Shown: positions 28,239 through 37,163 of the stretch, piece after piece
How positions within the stretch are numbered: the stretch's first letter is position 1
How the letters are laid out: the number at the start of each line of letters is the position of its first letter
Source: Saprospiraceae bacterium
GTDB taxonomy: Bacteria; Bacteroidota; Bacteroidia; Chitinophagales; Saprospiraceae
Assembly: GCA_020629515.1 (NCBI GenBank)
Contig: JAHDDE010000003.1
Span: 106,374-170,373 of the forward strand
Direction: 5' to 3'
Length of the DNA: 64,000 nucleotides
Notes under the pieces: model-generated
Seen by the model: the letters and a program-made list of their open reading frames with translations, nothing else
Database searches by the model: none
Told to the model about the DNA's origin: nothing
Made by a program: the position numbers and the translations under genes

Positions 28239-29492
28239 ATGCGATTTTACACATATATTATTATTTCCTTAATATCAACAGCTCTATTCTCACAATCGGA
28301 TTGGGCTCTCGCTGATCTTGACCAATTGTTTGACGATCAAGAGTATTCTAAATACCTATTTGAAGGATATTTAGAAAAATCATTGCCTCTTACTGTGGCT
28401 ATAGGAAAAATTGATTCTGAAGTAATGGGATATGTTTATTATGGTCAGAATAGGGATAGGTATGATCTATTAGGAACCATGAAGTCATCTGGTGATCTGG
28501 TTTTATATGAGTTTGATAATTATGACAGAGTAGTTGGTAAGATTTCAGGGGATGTAGTAAAGCCCTTAGAGTTATTTACTTGGCACAATCCTGATGAAAG
28601 CCTTAAGCTTAATTTAGTCTTGCACAATATAGCGGCTCCCCAGTTTGAAGTACAGGTATTTGAAGATAAGAATGAACCTCACTATAGCCATATCTTTATG
28701 CGTGAGGGATTAAGACAGATAACCTTAAATCGCCCTATACCCCAATTGAAATGGTCAGATTTTATGTGCGATCAAGCTGAATGTTCAGAAATTGAAAGTT
28801 TAGGTCGAGTTAATTCTCCAATTGATTTTGCCCTAATCAATGAAGGAAATAAAGAGAGTCTTATTGCTCCACAAGAATCTTTAGTATCTAAGTATACAAT
28901 AGCATACAATAATACCTCAAAGCACACATATAAAGGTTACCACTCATCAAACTACCCTGTTTTGAATGATGTGACTTTTGATACTTGGGTATCCAATGTA
29001 ATACAGGATCAAAACTTAGAGCCCCAAGATGAAGACGCCGAAAGAGCTCTTATTAGCGAACGATTAGACTTGAGACATATCAATGACTTTTACCTCACTT
29101 TGGTGAGCAAAAATCTCATAAGTGGATTCATTTATAGTGTTAGCAACCATTCCAACCAGGTATATACTAAGCCGTTCATCTTTGATATGAACAAATCAAA
29201 ATTCTATGGTATAGGTGATATCTTCAGAAAAGATTTTGACTACGCCTATTTCTTAACCAATCATTTAAAGTCGATCAAAAGAGAGCAACTCTCTAAAGAA
29301 AATAGGAGTATCCAAAAAATTATAGAAACAGAAGATTACAAGCATTATACGCTAACGCCAGAAGGATTACTATTTTTCACAGATTTCAATGTAATTTTTG
29401 GCCGTAGAAAAGTGTTGGTCAGCTATGACGAAATACAAGATTATATAGACAATAAGACAATTGAAAATTATCTCAAAAAAGAACGGAAATAA
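28239..29492 (+). CDS. Exported protein of unknown function inside the Bat operon
   Basis: ATG 28239 gives a signal peptide (residues 3-19, cleaved before the Gln of FSQ) and 417 residues in all. The first half is beta-rich. The second half, from about residue 205, has the feel of the DUF3298/RsiV-like fold: an N-terminal SKYTIAYNNTSKHTYKGYHSSNYP, a middle NHSNQVYTKPFIFDMNKSKF, and a C-terminal LTPEGLLFFTDFNVIFG... with SYDEI near the end. That assignment is tentative. Normal Bat operons go directly from moxR to DUF58, so this gene is an insertion, yet it overlaps the DUF58 start by 1 nt (TAATG) and must be translated with the operon. It would act in the periplasm, where the Bat vWA domains may also act. 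Confidence 0.7.
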   Translation: MRFYTYIIISLISTALFSQSDWALADLDQLFDDQEYSKYLFEGYLEKSLPLTVAIGKIDSEVMGYVYYGQNRDRYDLLGTMKSSGDLVLYEFDNYDRVVGKISGDVVKPLELFTWHNPDESLKLNLVLHNIAAPQFEVQVFEDKNEPHYSHIFMREGLRQITLNRPIPQLKWSDFMCDQAECSEIESLGRVNSPIDFALINEGNKESLIAPQESLVSKYTIAYNNTSKHTYKGYHSSNYPVLNDVTFDTWVSNVIQDQNLEPQDEDAERALISERLDLRHINDFYLTLVSKNLISGFIYSVSNHSNQVYTKPFIFDMNKSKFYGIGDIFRKDFDYAYFLTNHLKSIKREQLSKENRSIQKIIETEDYKHYTLTPEGLLFFTDFNVIFGRRKVLVSYDEIQDYIDNKTIENYLKKERK

Positions 29493-30361
29493 TGGATACG
29501 GCAGAAATTCTTAAAAAGGTTCGAAAAATTGAGATTAAAACTAAAGAGTTAAGCAAGCATCTCTTCTCTGGAGAATATAGCAGTACCTTCAAAGGAAAAG
29601 GCATGTCTTTTAGTGAAGTAAGAGATTATCAATATGGTGATGACATTCGTAATATAGATTGGAATGTTACAGCCAGAACTGGAGATCCGTATGTTAAGGT
29701 ATTTGAGGAAGAAAGAGAACTCACGGTTATATTCTTAATCGACATTTCTAAATCTTCTTTCTTTGGCACGATCAATCAATTCAAAAGCGAAATAAATACT
29801 GAAATCTGTGCCACTTTAGCCTTCTCTGCACTTACTAACAATGATAAAGTGGGCGCAATACTTTTTAGTGATCAGATCGAAAAATATATTCCACCCAAAA
29901 AAGGTCGGCAACATGTGCTAAGAATCATCAGAGAAATGATCTACTTCAAGCCTGTCAATAATGGAACAAATATTACTGAAGCACTTAAATATCTCAACAA
30001 TGTAGTGAAGAAAAGGTCTATAACATTCGTCTTATCGGATTATATGTCCGAAGGGTACGAAGACGCCTTAAGAGTGGCTTCTAAAAAACATGATATCATT
30101 GGTATAAAAGTCTATGATGATCTTGAAGAACAGCTACCCAATGTTGGTCTAATCAAAGTAGAAGATGCGGAAACTGGAGAAAAACAAATGATAGATACGG
30201 CTTCTTCCAACATAAGAAAGAAGTACAATGAGCATTTTAAGGAGCATAGTGAGTACTATAAAAATGCTTTTAGAAAAGCAGGAGCTGCCGTAATCAACAT
30301 CAATACTAAAGAAGATTATGTAAAGCATTTATTAAGATTCTTTAAAAGCCGTCATCGATGA
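29492..30361 (+). CDS. DUF58 protein of the Bat operon
   Basis: Soluble DUF58 protein, normally encoded between MoxR and the vWA genes. Signature DIRNIDWNVTARTGDPYVKVFE lies near residues 50-72. It is followed by a vWA-like core with LIDISKSSFFGT (partial MIDAS) and FVLSDYM. The 289-residue product has no TM or signal. It begins inside the stop of the preceding gene (TAATG) and ends overlapping the next start (ATGA), showing tight translational coupling. Confidence 0.93.
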   Translation: MDTAEILKKVRKIEIKTKELSKHLFSGEYSSTFKGKGMSFSEVRDYQYGDDIRNIDWNVTARTGDPYVKVFEEERELTVIFLIDISKSSFFGTINQFKSEINTEICATLAFSALTNNDKVGAILFSDQIEKYIPPKKGRQHVLRIIREMIYFKPVNNGTNITEALKYLNNVVKKRSITFVLSDYMSEGYEDALRVASKKHDIIGIKVYDDLEEQLPNVGLIKVEDAETGEKQMIDTASSNIRKKYNEHFKEHSEYYKNAFRKAGAAVININTKEDYVKHLLRFFKSRHR

Positions 30362-31431
30362 AATATTGGTCCGTCTTCATATTAACTATATGTATGTATC
30401 CTATTGATGCGCAGATCAGTGTGACTGGAGCGTTTGACAGAGATACTGTAAGACTGGGAGAATCCTCAATGTTTACTTTGAGTATTAAGACTTCCGGAGG
30501 AGAAGAAATCCTAGCGATACCCGATGCATTTTTGGATTCAATATACTCAGCCTTACAAACGTTCAAAATAAACCCCGGAGATACTACGGGAAGTACCCCA
30601 CCTCAGATTGCCGATTTTGAAATGTTGAGCCTAGGACAATGGCAGGAAAACGATATGGACAACTTGTTCGCTGGAGAAGAATTAAAATGGAATATTAATA
30701 ATATAGGATCACAAGTGCTTTATGAGAATTCTTTCACTTTACAATTCTGGGATCCCGGCAATAATATAATTCTACTCCCGCCTGTGGTTTATGCGCTGAA
30801 TGGGGAGCAACAACAATATTATGAAGGTGGACAAGTAGAGATTTTTGTAGCCCCACCAGTGGGTGTAGAGTCTGTTAATCAAGATTCTCTTGAAATTGAA
30901 CCTATAAAGCCAATACTTATCGAAGCCAAAAATCTAAGTGACTACTTGATTTACTTTTATATTTTGACCGGAATTCTTATCTCAATCCTCTTGTACTATC
31001 TTGTTCAGAAGTGGAATAATAGGAAAGAAGCTCCTAAAGAAATAATTGTGCAACCAGAGATATATGTGCCACCACACGAAAGAGCACTCCATGCTCTAAG
31101 TCAATTGAGAGAAGAACAACTGTGGCAAAAAGGAGAGATTAAAGAATATCAATCTCGATTGACGTATATCATACGAGAGTACTTAGAAAATAGATATCAT
31201 GTCCCAGCATTGGAATCTACTACTGACGAAATCGTGAAAAATATTAAAGCCGCTAAAATGGATCTATCTGATATAGATTCTTTAAAAAGAATCTTACAGG
31301 TAGCTGATTTAGTCAAATTTGCTAAAGCTCAACCTGATGAAAGCATCCACGATACATTCATGAATGAGGCTGAAGAATTTGTAGATCGTACCAAAGAAAT
31401 AATTACCGAAGAGGGAGAAGAAGATGAATGA
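30358..31431 (+). CDS. DUF4381-like single-span membrane protein of the Bat operon
   Basis: A 357-residue protein with a signal peptide (residues 3-18), a periplasmic beta-rich domain (20-195), one TM helix (about 197-218) and a cytoplasmic helical tail with YVPPHERALHALSQLREEQLW and YIIREYLENRYHVPALESTTDEI. The tail is the DUF4381/BatD-type C-terminal domain thought to contact the vWA or MoxR parts. It overlaps DUF58 by 4 nt and batA by 8 nt. Its role is assumed from the operon. Confidence 0.85.
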   Translation: MKYWSVFILTICMYPIDAQISVTGAFDRDTVRLGESSMFTLSIKTSGGEEILAIPDAFLDSIYSALQTFKINPGDTTGSTPPQIADFEMLSLGQWQENDMDNLFAGEELKWNINNIGSQVLYENSFTLQFWDPGNNIILLPPVVYALNGEQQQYYEGGQVEIFVAPPVGVESVNQDSLEIEPIKPILIEAKNLSDYLIYFYILTGILISILLYYLVQKWNNRKEAPKEIIVQPEIYVPPHERALHALSQLREEQLWQKGEIKEYQSRLTYIIREYLENRYHVPALESTTDEIVKNIKAAKMDLSDIDSLKRILQVADLVKFAKAQPDESIHDTFMNEAEEFVDRTKEIITEEGEEDE

Positions 31432-32431
31432 CCTATTTCACAACATAGAATTTGTAAACCCAGCGGCTTTTCTACTTTTTATTCTCTTGCCGTTCTTCAT
31501 ATTCTGGTACATCTATAGACTCAGAAGACGAGAGTCATATATGACAATATCGACGACAGAGCCTATCAAAGGAATCAGCTCTTTTCGGACCAGATTATAT
31601 CCATTTCTACCCATCCTTCGAGCACTTAGCTTTGTTGCTATTGTATGTGCCTTAGCAAGACCACAATTAACTCTCAAAGAGGAAGAAATCAAAGCAGAAG
31701 GCATTGATATCATTCTGGTGATGGATATATCCAGCAGTATGTTGGCACAGGATTTTCAACCAGATCGACTTCAAGTCAGTAAAGAAGTAGCCAAAGAGTT
31801 TGTTGATAAGCGAGAGTTTGACAGAATTGGATTGGTTGTATTTGCTGGAGAAAGTTTTACTCAGAGCCCACTTACTACAGATCACCGAGTAGTGAAAGAC
31901 TTTATGGATGGCCTACAATGTGGTATGCTCGAAGATGGTACCGCCATAGGGATGGGCTTAGCATCGGCAGTCAACAGAATGAAAGATAGCGAAGCGAAAA
32001 GCAAGGTGGTAATTCTATTGACTGATGGTGTTAATAATTCTGGATACATCAAACCACTCACAGCTGCAGAAATCGCACAAGAATTAGAAACTAAAGTATA
32101 TACTATCGGTGTTGGAACTCGTGGACAAGCACTCAGTCCGGTCAGTAGGCGTAGTGACGGTCGCTACATCTTTGGGATGGCCAATGTAGAAATAGATGAA
32201 AGATTGTTGAATCAAATAGCTGAAATGACCGGGGGACAGTATTATCGTGCCACAGATGAACAAAGTTTAGAAGCCATTTATGCTGAAATTGACCGATTAG
32301 AAAAAACCGAAATGGAAATTACTACGTTCAAAAGATATAGCGAAGAGTTCAGGACCTTCCTCATTTTTGGCATCTTATTACTGCTTATCGAAATGTTGTT
32401 GCGCATCAGTGTATTTAAAACTTTGCCTTAA
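31424..32431 (+). CDS. batA: vWA membrane protein BatA
   Basis: Membrane protein with two N-terminal TM helices (about residues 10-28 and 60-78), a vWA domain, and a C-terminal TM (about 308-328). The metal site is visible as VMDISSSM (DxSxS) near residue 101, the Thr region SPLTTDHR, and LLTDGVNNSG. Family members were linked to aerotolerance in Bacteroides fragilis and to pathogenesis in Francisella and Leptospira. The start overlaps the previous gene by 8 nt. BatA and BatB lie side by side at the same length (335 aa) and are clear paralogues. Confidence 0.93.
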   Translation: MNDLFHNIEFVNPAAFLLFILLPFFIFWYIYRLRRRESYMTISTTEPIKGISSFRTRLYPFLPILRALSFVAIVCALARPQLTLKEEEIKAEGIDIILVMDISSSMLAQDFQPDRLQVSKEVAKEFVDKREFDRIGLVVFAGESFTQSPLTTDHRVVKDFMDGLQCGMLEDGTAIGMGLASAVNRMKDSEAKSKVVILLTDGVNNSGYIKPLTAAEIAQELETKVYTIGVGTRGQALSPVSRRSDGRYIFGMANVEIDERLLNQIAEMTGGQYYRATDEQSLEAIYAEIDRLEKTEMEITTFKRYSEEFRTFLIFGILLLLIEMLLRISVFKTLP

Positions 32432-32434
32432 CCC

Positions 32435-33442
32435 ATGTTTAGATTTGAACATATAGAATACCTCTGGTTTTTGTGGACCCTTCCCATCTTTATAGGGCTA
32501 TATCTCGTTTTTTGGCAATGGCGCAAATCTCAATTAAGTCAATTAGGGAAAAAAGAACTCCTCCAAAGGTTGATTCCAGGATGGGCCGATAAAAGAAATC
32601 ATTATCGATTTATACTACTACTTTTTGCATTATTATTTCTAATAATAGCCTACAGCAATCCTCAATGGGGTAACAAGAAGGAAAAAGTAAAAGCTAAAAG
32701 TAGTGATGTATTCATCGCTCTGGACATATCCCAGAGTATGATGGCTGAAGACATATCACCTAGTCGACTAGAACGGGCCAAGCGTCTTATGCAGAATGTA
32801 ACAAGAGCTCTCAAAGGAAATCGAATTGGACTAATTTTTTTTGCTGGCAATGCCTACCTACAAATGCCACTTTCTAGTGATTATAGTGCTGCTCAGCTCT
32901 TCATCGCAAGTGCCAACACTAATCAAGCATCTACACAAGGAACAGCAATAAGTGAAGCTATAGATCTAGCACTAAGAGCATATGAGCCAGAAAAAAATAA
33001 TCAAAGAGGACTGATTATTATTACTGACGGAGAGAGTCACGATGATGACGCCATATCCAAAGCAAAAGAAGCCAGAGAAAAGGGGTTAAATATTTTCACT
33101 ATAGGAGTGGGAACGTCAGAAGGCGCTTTTGTCCCCTACTTAAATCAAGGCAGGCAACAGTATAAAAGAGACGAGGACGGCAATCCAGTTAAAAGTTCTT
33201 TAAACACAGAATTAGTGAATGATTTAGCCAATGCAGGAGGAGGAAAATCCTATCTGATAGGCGAAGGAAATTCAATAATCACAGACCTTAAAGCCAAAAT
33301 TGATCTGTTACAAAAAGAAGAAGTAGAAACGAGGGCTTTTACAGATTATGCTAGTTATTTTCAGTATTTTCTAATAATAGGATTGCTTTTTCTTTTAATT
33401 GAATTTTTTATTGCAGAACAAAAGAAAATGGCTCAATCATGA
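32435..33442 (+). CDS. batB: vWA membrane protein BatB
   Basis: Second vWA protein, with the same plan as BatA: TM near residues 10-28 and 54-72, then the vWA domain with DISQSM (DxSxS), SPLSSDYS-like Thr loop (here MPLSSDYSAAQ), IITDGESHDD and a C-terminal TM near 310-330. The two vWA proteins are thought to form a membrane complex with the MoxR ATPase and the TPR protein. It lies 3 nt after batA and overlaps batC (ATGA). Confidence 0.93.
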   Translation: MFRFEHIEYLWFLWTLPIFIGLYLVFWQWRKSQLSQLGKKELLQRLIPGWADKRNHYRFILLLFALLFLIIAYSNPQWGNKKEKVKAKSSDVFIALDISQSMMAEDISPSRLERAKRLMQNVTRALKGNRIGLIFFAGNAYLQMPLSSDYSAAQLFIASANTNQASTQGTAISEAIDLALRAYEPEKNNQRGLIIITDGESHDDDAISKAKEAREKGLNIFTIGVGTSEGAFVPYLNQGRQQYKRDEDGNPVKSSLNTELVNDLANAGGGKSYLIGEGNSIITDLKAKIDLLQKEEVETRAFTDYASYFQYFLIIGLLFLLIEFFIAEQKKMAQS

Positions 33443-34170
33443 TAAAAACAATTGCAGCTACATTAACTCTTATGGTGTCATCATTTTTGATACTGAATGC
33501 ACAGAGCTCGCACAAATTGCTTCGTCAAGGAGATGAGTCTTATCTTAAGGAAGACTTTCAGTCGGCCGAAGAAAACTATAGAAAAGCACAAGAAAAAAAG
33601 AACTCTACTAAGAGTAATTTTAATTTGGGTAATGCTGTATATCAACAAGAACGTTTTGAGGAAGCTGTACAACACTATGAATCCACTTATGATATGGCTA
33701 CCAATGATCTTGAAAGAGCGAATGCACTATTTAATCTAGGCAATGCTCAAGTAAAAGCTGGCGAACTCGAACCCGCAATAGAATCCTATAAAAAAGCTTC
33801 AAAGCTAAATCCAGATGATTCTGACATCCTCAAAAATCTGTATACGACCAAGCTAATGATACGTCAAGAACAGCAACAGCAACAAGAGCAGCAGCAAGAA
33901 CAGAATCAGGAAAATCAGGAAAATCAAGAACAGAATCAGGAGCAACAACAACAGGATCAACAAGAGGGAGATCAAGAACAACAGCAACAACCACAAGATT
34001 CTGATATTGAGAATCAAAGTGAACAAGAACAACAGACACCAGATGAACAAGAACTGAGCAAAGAAGACGCCTTAAAACTTCTTGAAGTTATCGAAAACGA
34101 AGAGAAAAACGTTCAAGAAAAAATGAGACAAGTTTCAGGATCTAAGAAAAAACCTAAAAAGGATTGGTAA
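33439..34170 (+). CDS. batC: TPR protein BatC with Gln/Glu-rich tail
   Basis: A signal peptide (residues 3-21) is followed by two to three TPR units (about 30-125, for example YLKEDFQSAEENYRKAQ, FNLGNAQVKAGELEPAIESY). From about residue 140 a 55-residue segment is made almost only of Gln, Glu, Asn and Asp, encoded by CAA/CAG/GAA repeats. The end is Lys-rich (GSKKKPKKDW). The tail is typical of BatC proteins. The protein is expected in the periplasm with the vWA proteins. The core operon pauses here: 116 bp separate it from the next gene. Confidence 0.9.
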   Translation: MIKTIAATLTLMVSSFLILNAQSSHKLLRQGDESYLKEDFQSAEENYRKAQEKKNSTKSNFNLGNAVYQQERFEEAVQHYESTYDMATNDLERANALFNLGNAQVKAGELEPAIESYKKASKLNPDDSDILKNLYTTKLMIRQEQQQQQEQQQEQNQENQENQEQNQEQQQQDQQEGDQEQQQQPQDSDIENQSEQEQQTPDEQELSKEDALKLLEVIENEEKNVQEKMRQVSGSKKKPKKDW

Positions 34171-34286
34171 AAGGGATTAACAATAATCCATTGGCGCCTT
34201 ATCTTAATCTTACATTCAGTCATTGTCTATGCAATGAGCATAAAAGCTCGATTATTACTATATTTCAATAGCAAAATTGAATAATT

Positions 34287-35267
34287 ATGTCGTCAGTAGT
34301 AAGGTGGAGCACGATTTGGATCTTATTAGTCATTGTTGCACTCAATGTTGTATCTGCTCAAGAAAAATTCAAAGCATACACCCAGGAGCTCCCTGGCACG
34401 GAAGAGTCCATACGCATGATTCCTATCAAAGGAGGCTATTTTGACATGGGTAGTTCTTACATCCATGATAGCTCTGATGAAGATGAGCGGCCCATACATC
34501 ATGTGGAGATTGCGCCATTTTGGATGGCTAAGTACGAGACAACATGGAATCTATATCAACTTTATGTAGATAGGGTTATCGACAAAGCTACTCCACTAGA
34601 AACTAAAGCACGAGATGTCAAAATCAAAGTTGATGGAGTATCTGGAGCCACAATTCCATATATAGATATGAGTCAAGGGATGGGAACAGATGGATATCCT
34701 GTCATCAATGTATCACAACACGCTGCCTCCGCATTCTGTGAATGGCTATCGGCTTTGACTGGACATTATTATCGATTGCCTACAGAAGCGGAGTGGGAAT
34801 ATGCTTGTAGAGCGGGTTCTGAAACCGCTTATCATTTTGGTGATGACGATTATAAACTTGATAAGTATGGCTGGTATATCGACAATAGCGAAGGCGGCAC
34901 TCATCCAGTAGGATCTAAACGGCCCAATCCATGGAGATTACATGATATGCATGGCAATGTAGCAGAATGGACTTTGGATCAATATCTCTCTAGGGGTTAT
35001 GATAGACATGAAGGAAAAAATCCTTATAATCAACCTAAAGAACGCTATCCAAGAGTAGTGCGAGGAGGATCTTGGATGGACGCTCCAGCAGAGCTACGCA
35101 GCGCTGCACGGAGAGCTTCTAAAGAAAACTGGAATCGAAGAGATCCTCAATATCCTAAAAGCCTTTGGTGGCATACAGATGCTCCTTTTCTTGGATTTCG
35201 AATTGTTAGACCCTTAGTAACTCCGAGCAAAAGAGAACAAAAAAAATATTGGGTACATAAAAACTAA
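34287..35267 (+). CDS. Exported SUMF1/FGE-sulfatase-domain protein
   Basis: A 326-residue exported protein with a signal peptide (residues 8-24, ending SAQ). The SUMF1 fold is clear: MIPIKGGYFDMGSS near 45, RPIHHVEIAPFWMAKYETTW, PVINVSQHAASAFCEWLSALTG, YRLPTEAEWEYACRAG, DMHGNVAEW, RVVRGGSWMD and a final LGFRIVRP. True formylglycine-generating enzymes need paired Cys near the end; I do not see them here, so it is more likely a binding or structural SUMF1 protein. No sulfatase is nearby. It sits between batC and the batD pair, in the same direction, with 23 nt to the next gene. Confidence 0.88.
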   Translation: MSSVVRWSTIWILLVIVALNVVSAQEKFKAYTQELPGTEESIRMIPIKGGYFDMGSSYIHDSSDEDERPIHHVEIAPFWMAKYETTWNLYQLYVDRVIDKATPLETKARDVKIKVDGVSGATIPYIDMSQGMGTDGYPVINVSQHAASAFCEWLSALTGHYYRLPTEAEWEYACRAGSETAYHFGDDDYKLDKYGWYIDNSEGGTHPVGSKRPNPWRLHDMHGNVAEWTLDQYLSRGYDRHEGKNPYNQPKERYPRVVRGGSWMDAPAELRSAARRASKENWNRRDPQYPKSLWWHTDAPFLGFRIVRPLVTPSKREQKKYWVHKN

Positions 35268-35290
35268 ACGTAATAGACAAAGCTATCAAT

Positions 35291-36595
35291 ATGAAAAATA
35301 CCAGAAGAACATTTGTCAAAAATACAGCTATAGCTGCAGGAGGCATTATCAGTAGCCCAATGACTCTTGATGCATTGTCCTATGTCAACGGAACGGATAC
35401 CCTTAGACTTGCGGTAGTTGGATGTGGCGGAAGAGGAACAGGAGCCGTAATACAGGCATTGACAGCAGATGCAGGTGTTGAGCTCACAGCAATGGCGGAT
35501 GCCTTTTCAGATAGATTGGAGGATAGTTTACTCAATATCCAGAAAAGATTTGAAGGCAAAAGAAAGATTAACGTGCCAAAGGCTAACCGTTTTGTTGGAT
35601 TTGACGGATATCAAAAAGCTATTGACTTAGCGGACGTGGTTATTCTTACTACACCTCCTGGATTCAGGCCGATGCATTTTAAGTATGCTATAGAACAAAA
35701 CAAACACGTCTTCATGGAAAAACCTGTGGCAGTCGACGCTCGAGGTGTGCGCAGTGTATTAGAGACCGCTAAAAAGGCCAAACAAAAAAAACTTAATGTA
35801 GTCGTTGGCCTTCAGAGACATTATGAAACAAGTTATCTTGAATTAATCAAGAGGCTCCAAGATGATGCTATCGGACAGATCGTGTCGGGTCAAGTGTATT
35901 GGAACAGCGGCGGAGTATGGGTAAGGCCGCGCCAAGAAGGGCAAACAGAATTAGAGTATCAGATGCGTAACTGGTATTACTTCAATTGGCTGTGTGGTGA
36001 CCATATACTTGAGCAACATATTCATAATATAGATGTTGCCAACTGGTTCAAAGGAAGCTATCCAATTGCAGCTCAAGGTATGGGTGGCAGGCAAATCAGA
36101 AATGGAAAAGATCACGGGGAAATTTTTGATCATCACTTTGTAGAATTTACTTATGCCGATGGGACGGTGATCTCCAGCCAATGTAGACATCAACCTGGTA
36201 CTATGTATAGAGTAGAAGAAGTCTTTCAAGGTACTAAAGGGCACCTTCTTACAGGAAGTAATGCATTCATGAAGGATTATAATGGCAATACAATATATCA
36301 ACACAACGGAATAGATGATCCCAATCCCTATCAAGTTGAGCATGACAAGCTATTTGCCGCTATAAGGAATGGTGAAGTCATCGCTGATGGAGAAAATGGT
36401 GCCATGAGTACAATGACTGCGATATTAGGGAGAAATGCTACTTACACAGGCAAGGTCATTAAAATGGAGGACGCCCTACAGATGGAGCAACAGTTAGCAC
36501 CAGATATCATGACCTGGGATACTCCTGCTCCAACTTTGCCAGATGAAAATGGAAATTATAAAATTCCAATGCCAGGGGTCACCACTATAGAGTAA
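35291..36595 (+). CDS. Exported Gfo/Idh/MocA-family oxidoreductase (Tat signal)
   Basis: NAD(P)-dependent sugar or cyclitol oxidoreductase-like protein. The N-terminus TRRTFVKNTAIAAGG is a twin-arginine signal. The Rossmann start LRLAVVGCGGRGTGA lies near residue 38, and the EKPVAVD motif near 145 is the family hallmark. The C-terminal half has GDHILEQHIHNIDVANWF, with His residues common in these periplasmic members. At 434 aa it is normal for the Tat-exported subgroup of Bacteroidota and Planctomycetota. It follows the SUMF1 gene by 23 nt. Substrate unknown; the link to the Bat system is positional only. Confidence 0.92.
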   Translation: MKNTRRTFVKNTAIAAGGIISSPMTLDALSYVNGTDTLRLAVVGCGGRGTGAVIQALTADAGVELTAMADAFSDRLEDSLLNIQKRFEGKRKINVPKANRFVGFDGYQKAIDLADVVILTTPPGFRPMHFKYAIEQNKHVFMEKPVAVDARGVRSVLETAKKAKQKKLNVVVGLQRHYETSYLELIKRLQDDAIGQIVSGQVYWNSGGVWVRPRQEGQTELEYQMRNWYYFNWLCGDHILEQHIHNIDVANWFKGSYPIAAQGMGGRQIRNGKDHGEIFDHHFVEFTYADGTVISSQCRHQPGTMYRVEEVFQGTKGHLLTGSNAFMKDYNGNTIYQHNGIDDPNPYQVEHDKLFAAIRNGEVIADGENGAMSTMTAILGRNATYTGKVIKMEDALQMEQQLAPDIMTWDTPAPTLPDENGNYKIPMPGVTTIE

Positions 36596-36661
36596 TGATA
36601 TAACTATTCTCTTTACACGTATTCTACTTATATCTATCTTCGCAAGTAAGTTTAAACTGTT

Positions 36662-37162
36662 ATGAGGATCTTTCTTTTAAGTATTATCGTCACAATTGGT
36701 ACGCTATTATTTGGCCAAGCTCAGGACATAGTATTTCAACAACAGTTAAGTAGAGATACTGTCCTATATGGAAATTATATAGAACTCAAGTATACTATAG
36801 AAAATGTCAATGGCGATTTTCAAGCTCCAGATTTTGAGGGGTTCAGTATAGTAAGTGGACCTAATGTGAGTAGCCAATTTACTATGATCAATGGTGCCAT
36901 TACTCAGTCTTCTAGTTATTCTTACTACTTAAGACCATTAGAGGAAGGAATTATAACTATTGGATCTGCGCATTTAGAAAATGGAGAAGACCTATGGAGT
37001 ACTGAATCAATGACGATCACTGTATTGCCCAATCCGGATGGGACCATACAAAATAATAGAGGCTATGGGTGGACACAAAAAATAGTGGTAAAAGATACTG
37101 TCGCCACTCAAAAAGATAGCCTACAAGAAAAACTAAAAAATCTAAAAGTGCGTAAGATATAA
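36662..37162 (+). CDS. Single-domain BatD-like exported protein
   Basis: A 166-residue protein with a signal peptide (residues 1-20) and one beta-sandwich domain that closely matches the first domain of the BatD protein encoded next. Shared features are GNYIELKYTIENVNGDFQAPDF against GNYFEVTFTLENAKGQ, then the core SGPxxSSQ, the motif IVNG/MING and S-SY-Y/SFSYG. Unlike BatD it has no TM helix and ends in a Lys-rich tail. It thus looks like a tandem partial duplicate that became a separate periplasmic protein. It ends 1 nt before batD. Confidence 0.85.
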   Translation: MRIFLLSIIVTIGTLLFGQAQDIVFQQQLSRDTVLYGNYIELKYTIENVNGDFQAPDFEGFSIVSGPNVSSQFTMINGAITQSSSYSYYLRPLEEGIITIGSAHLENGEDLWSTESMTITVLPNPDGTIQNNRGYGWTQKIVVKDTVATQKDSLQEKLKNLKVRKI

Positions 37163-37163
37163 T

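Noticed and set aside
33880..34030. Short CAA/GAA tandem repeats, considered as a microsatellite or CRISPR-like array
   Set aside because: They are in frame in batC and encode its usual low-complexity tail; no spacers or uniform repeat unit.
33830..34050. Leu/Val-rich frames on the minus strand opposite the batC tail
   Set aside because: They are the reverse reading of the CAA/GAA-rich repeat that encodes the Gln/Glu tail; no promoter or conserved start.
34175..34189. GGATTA-ACAA-TAATCC hairpin after batC, considered as terminator
   Set aside because: Only 6 bp and no T-run, so termination there is unlikely to be strong; not listed as a feature.
34287..35267. SUMF1 protein considered as a true formylglycine-generating enzyme
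   Set aside because: No sulfatase gene nearby and the expected C-terminal Cys pair is not seen.
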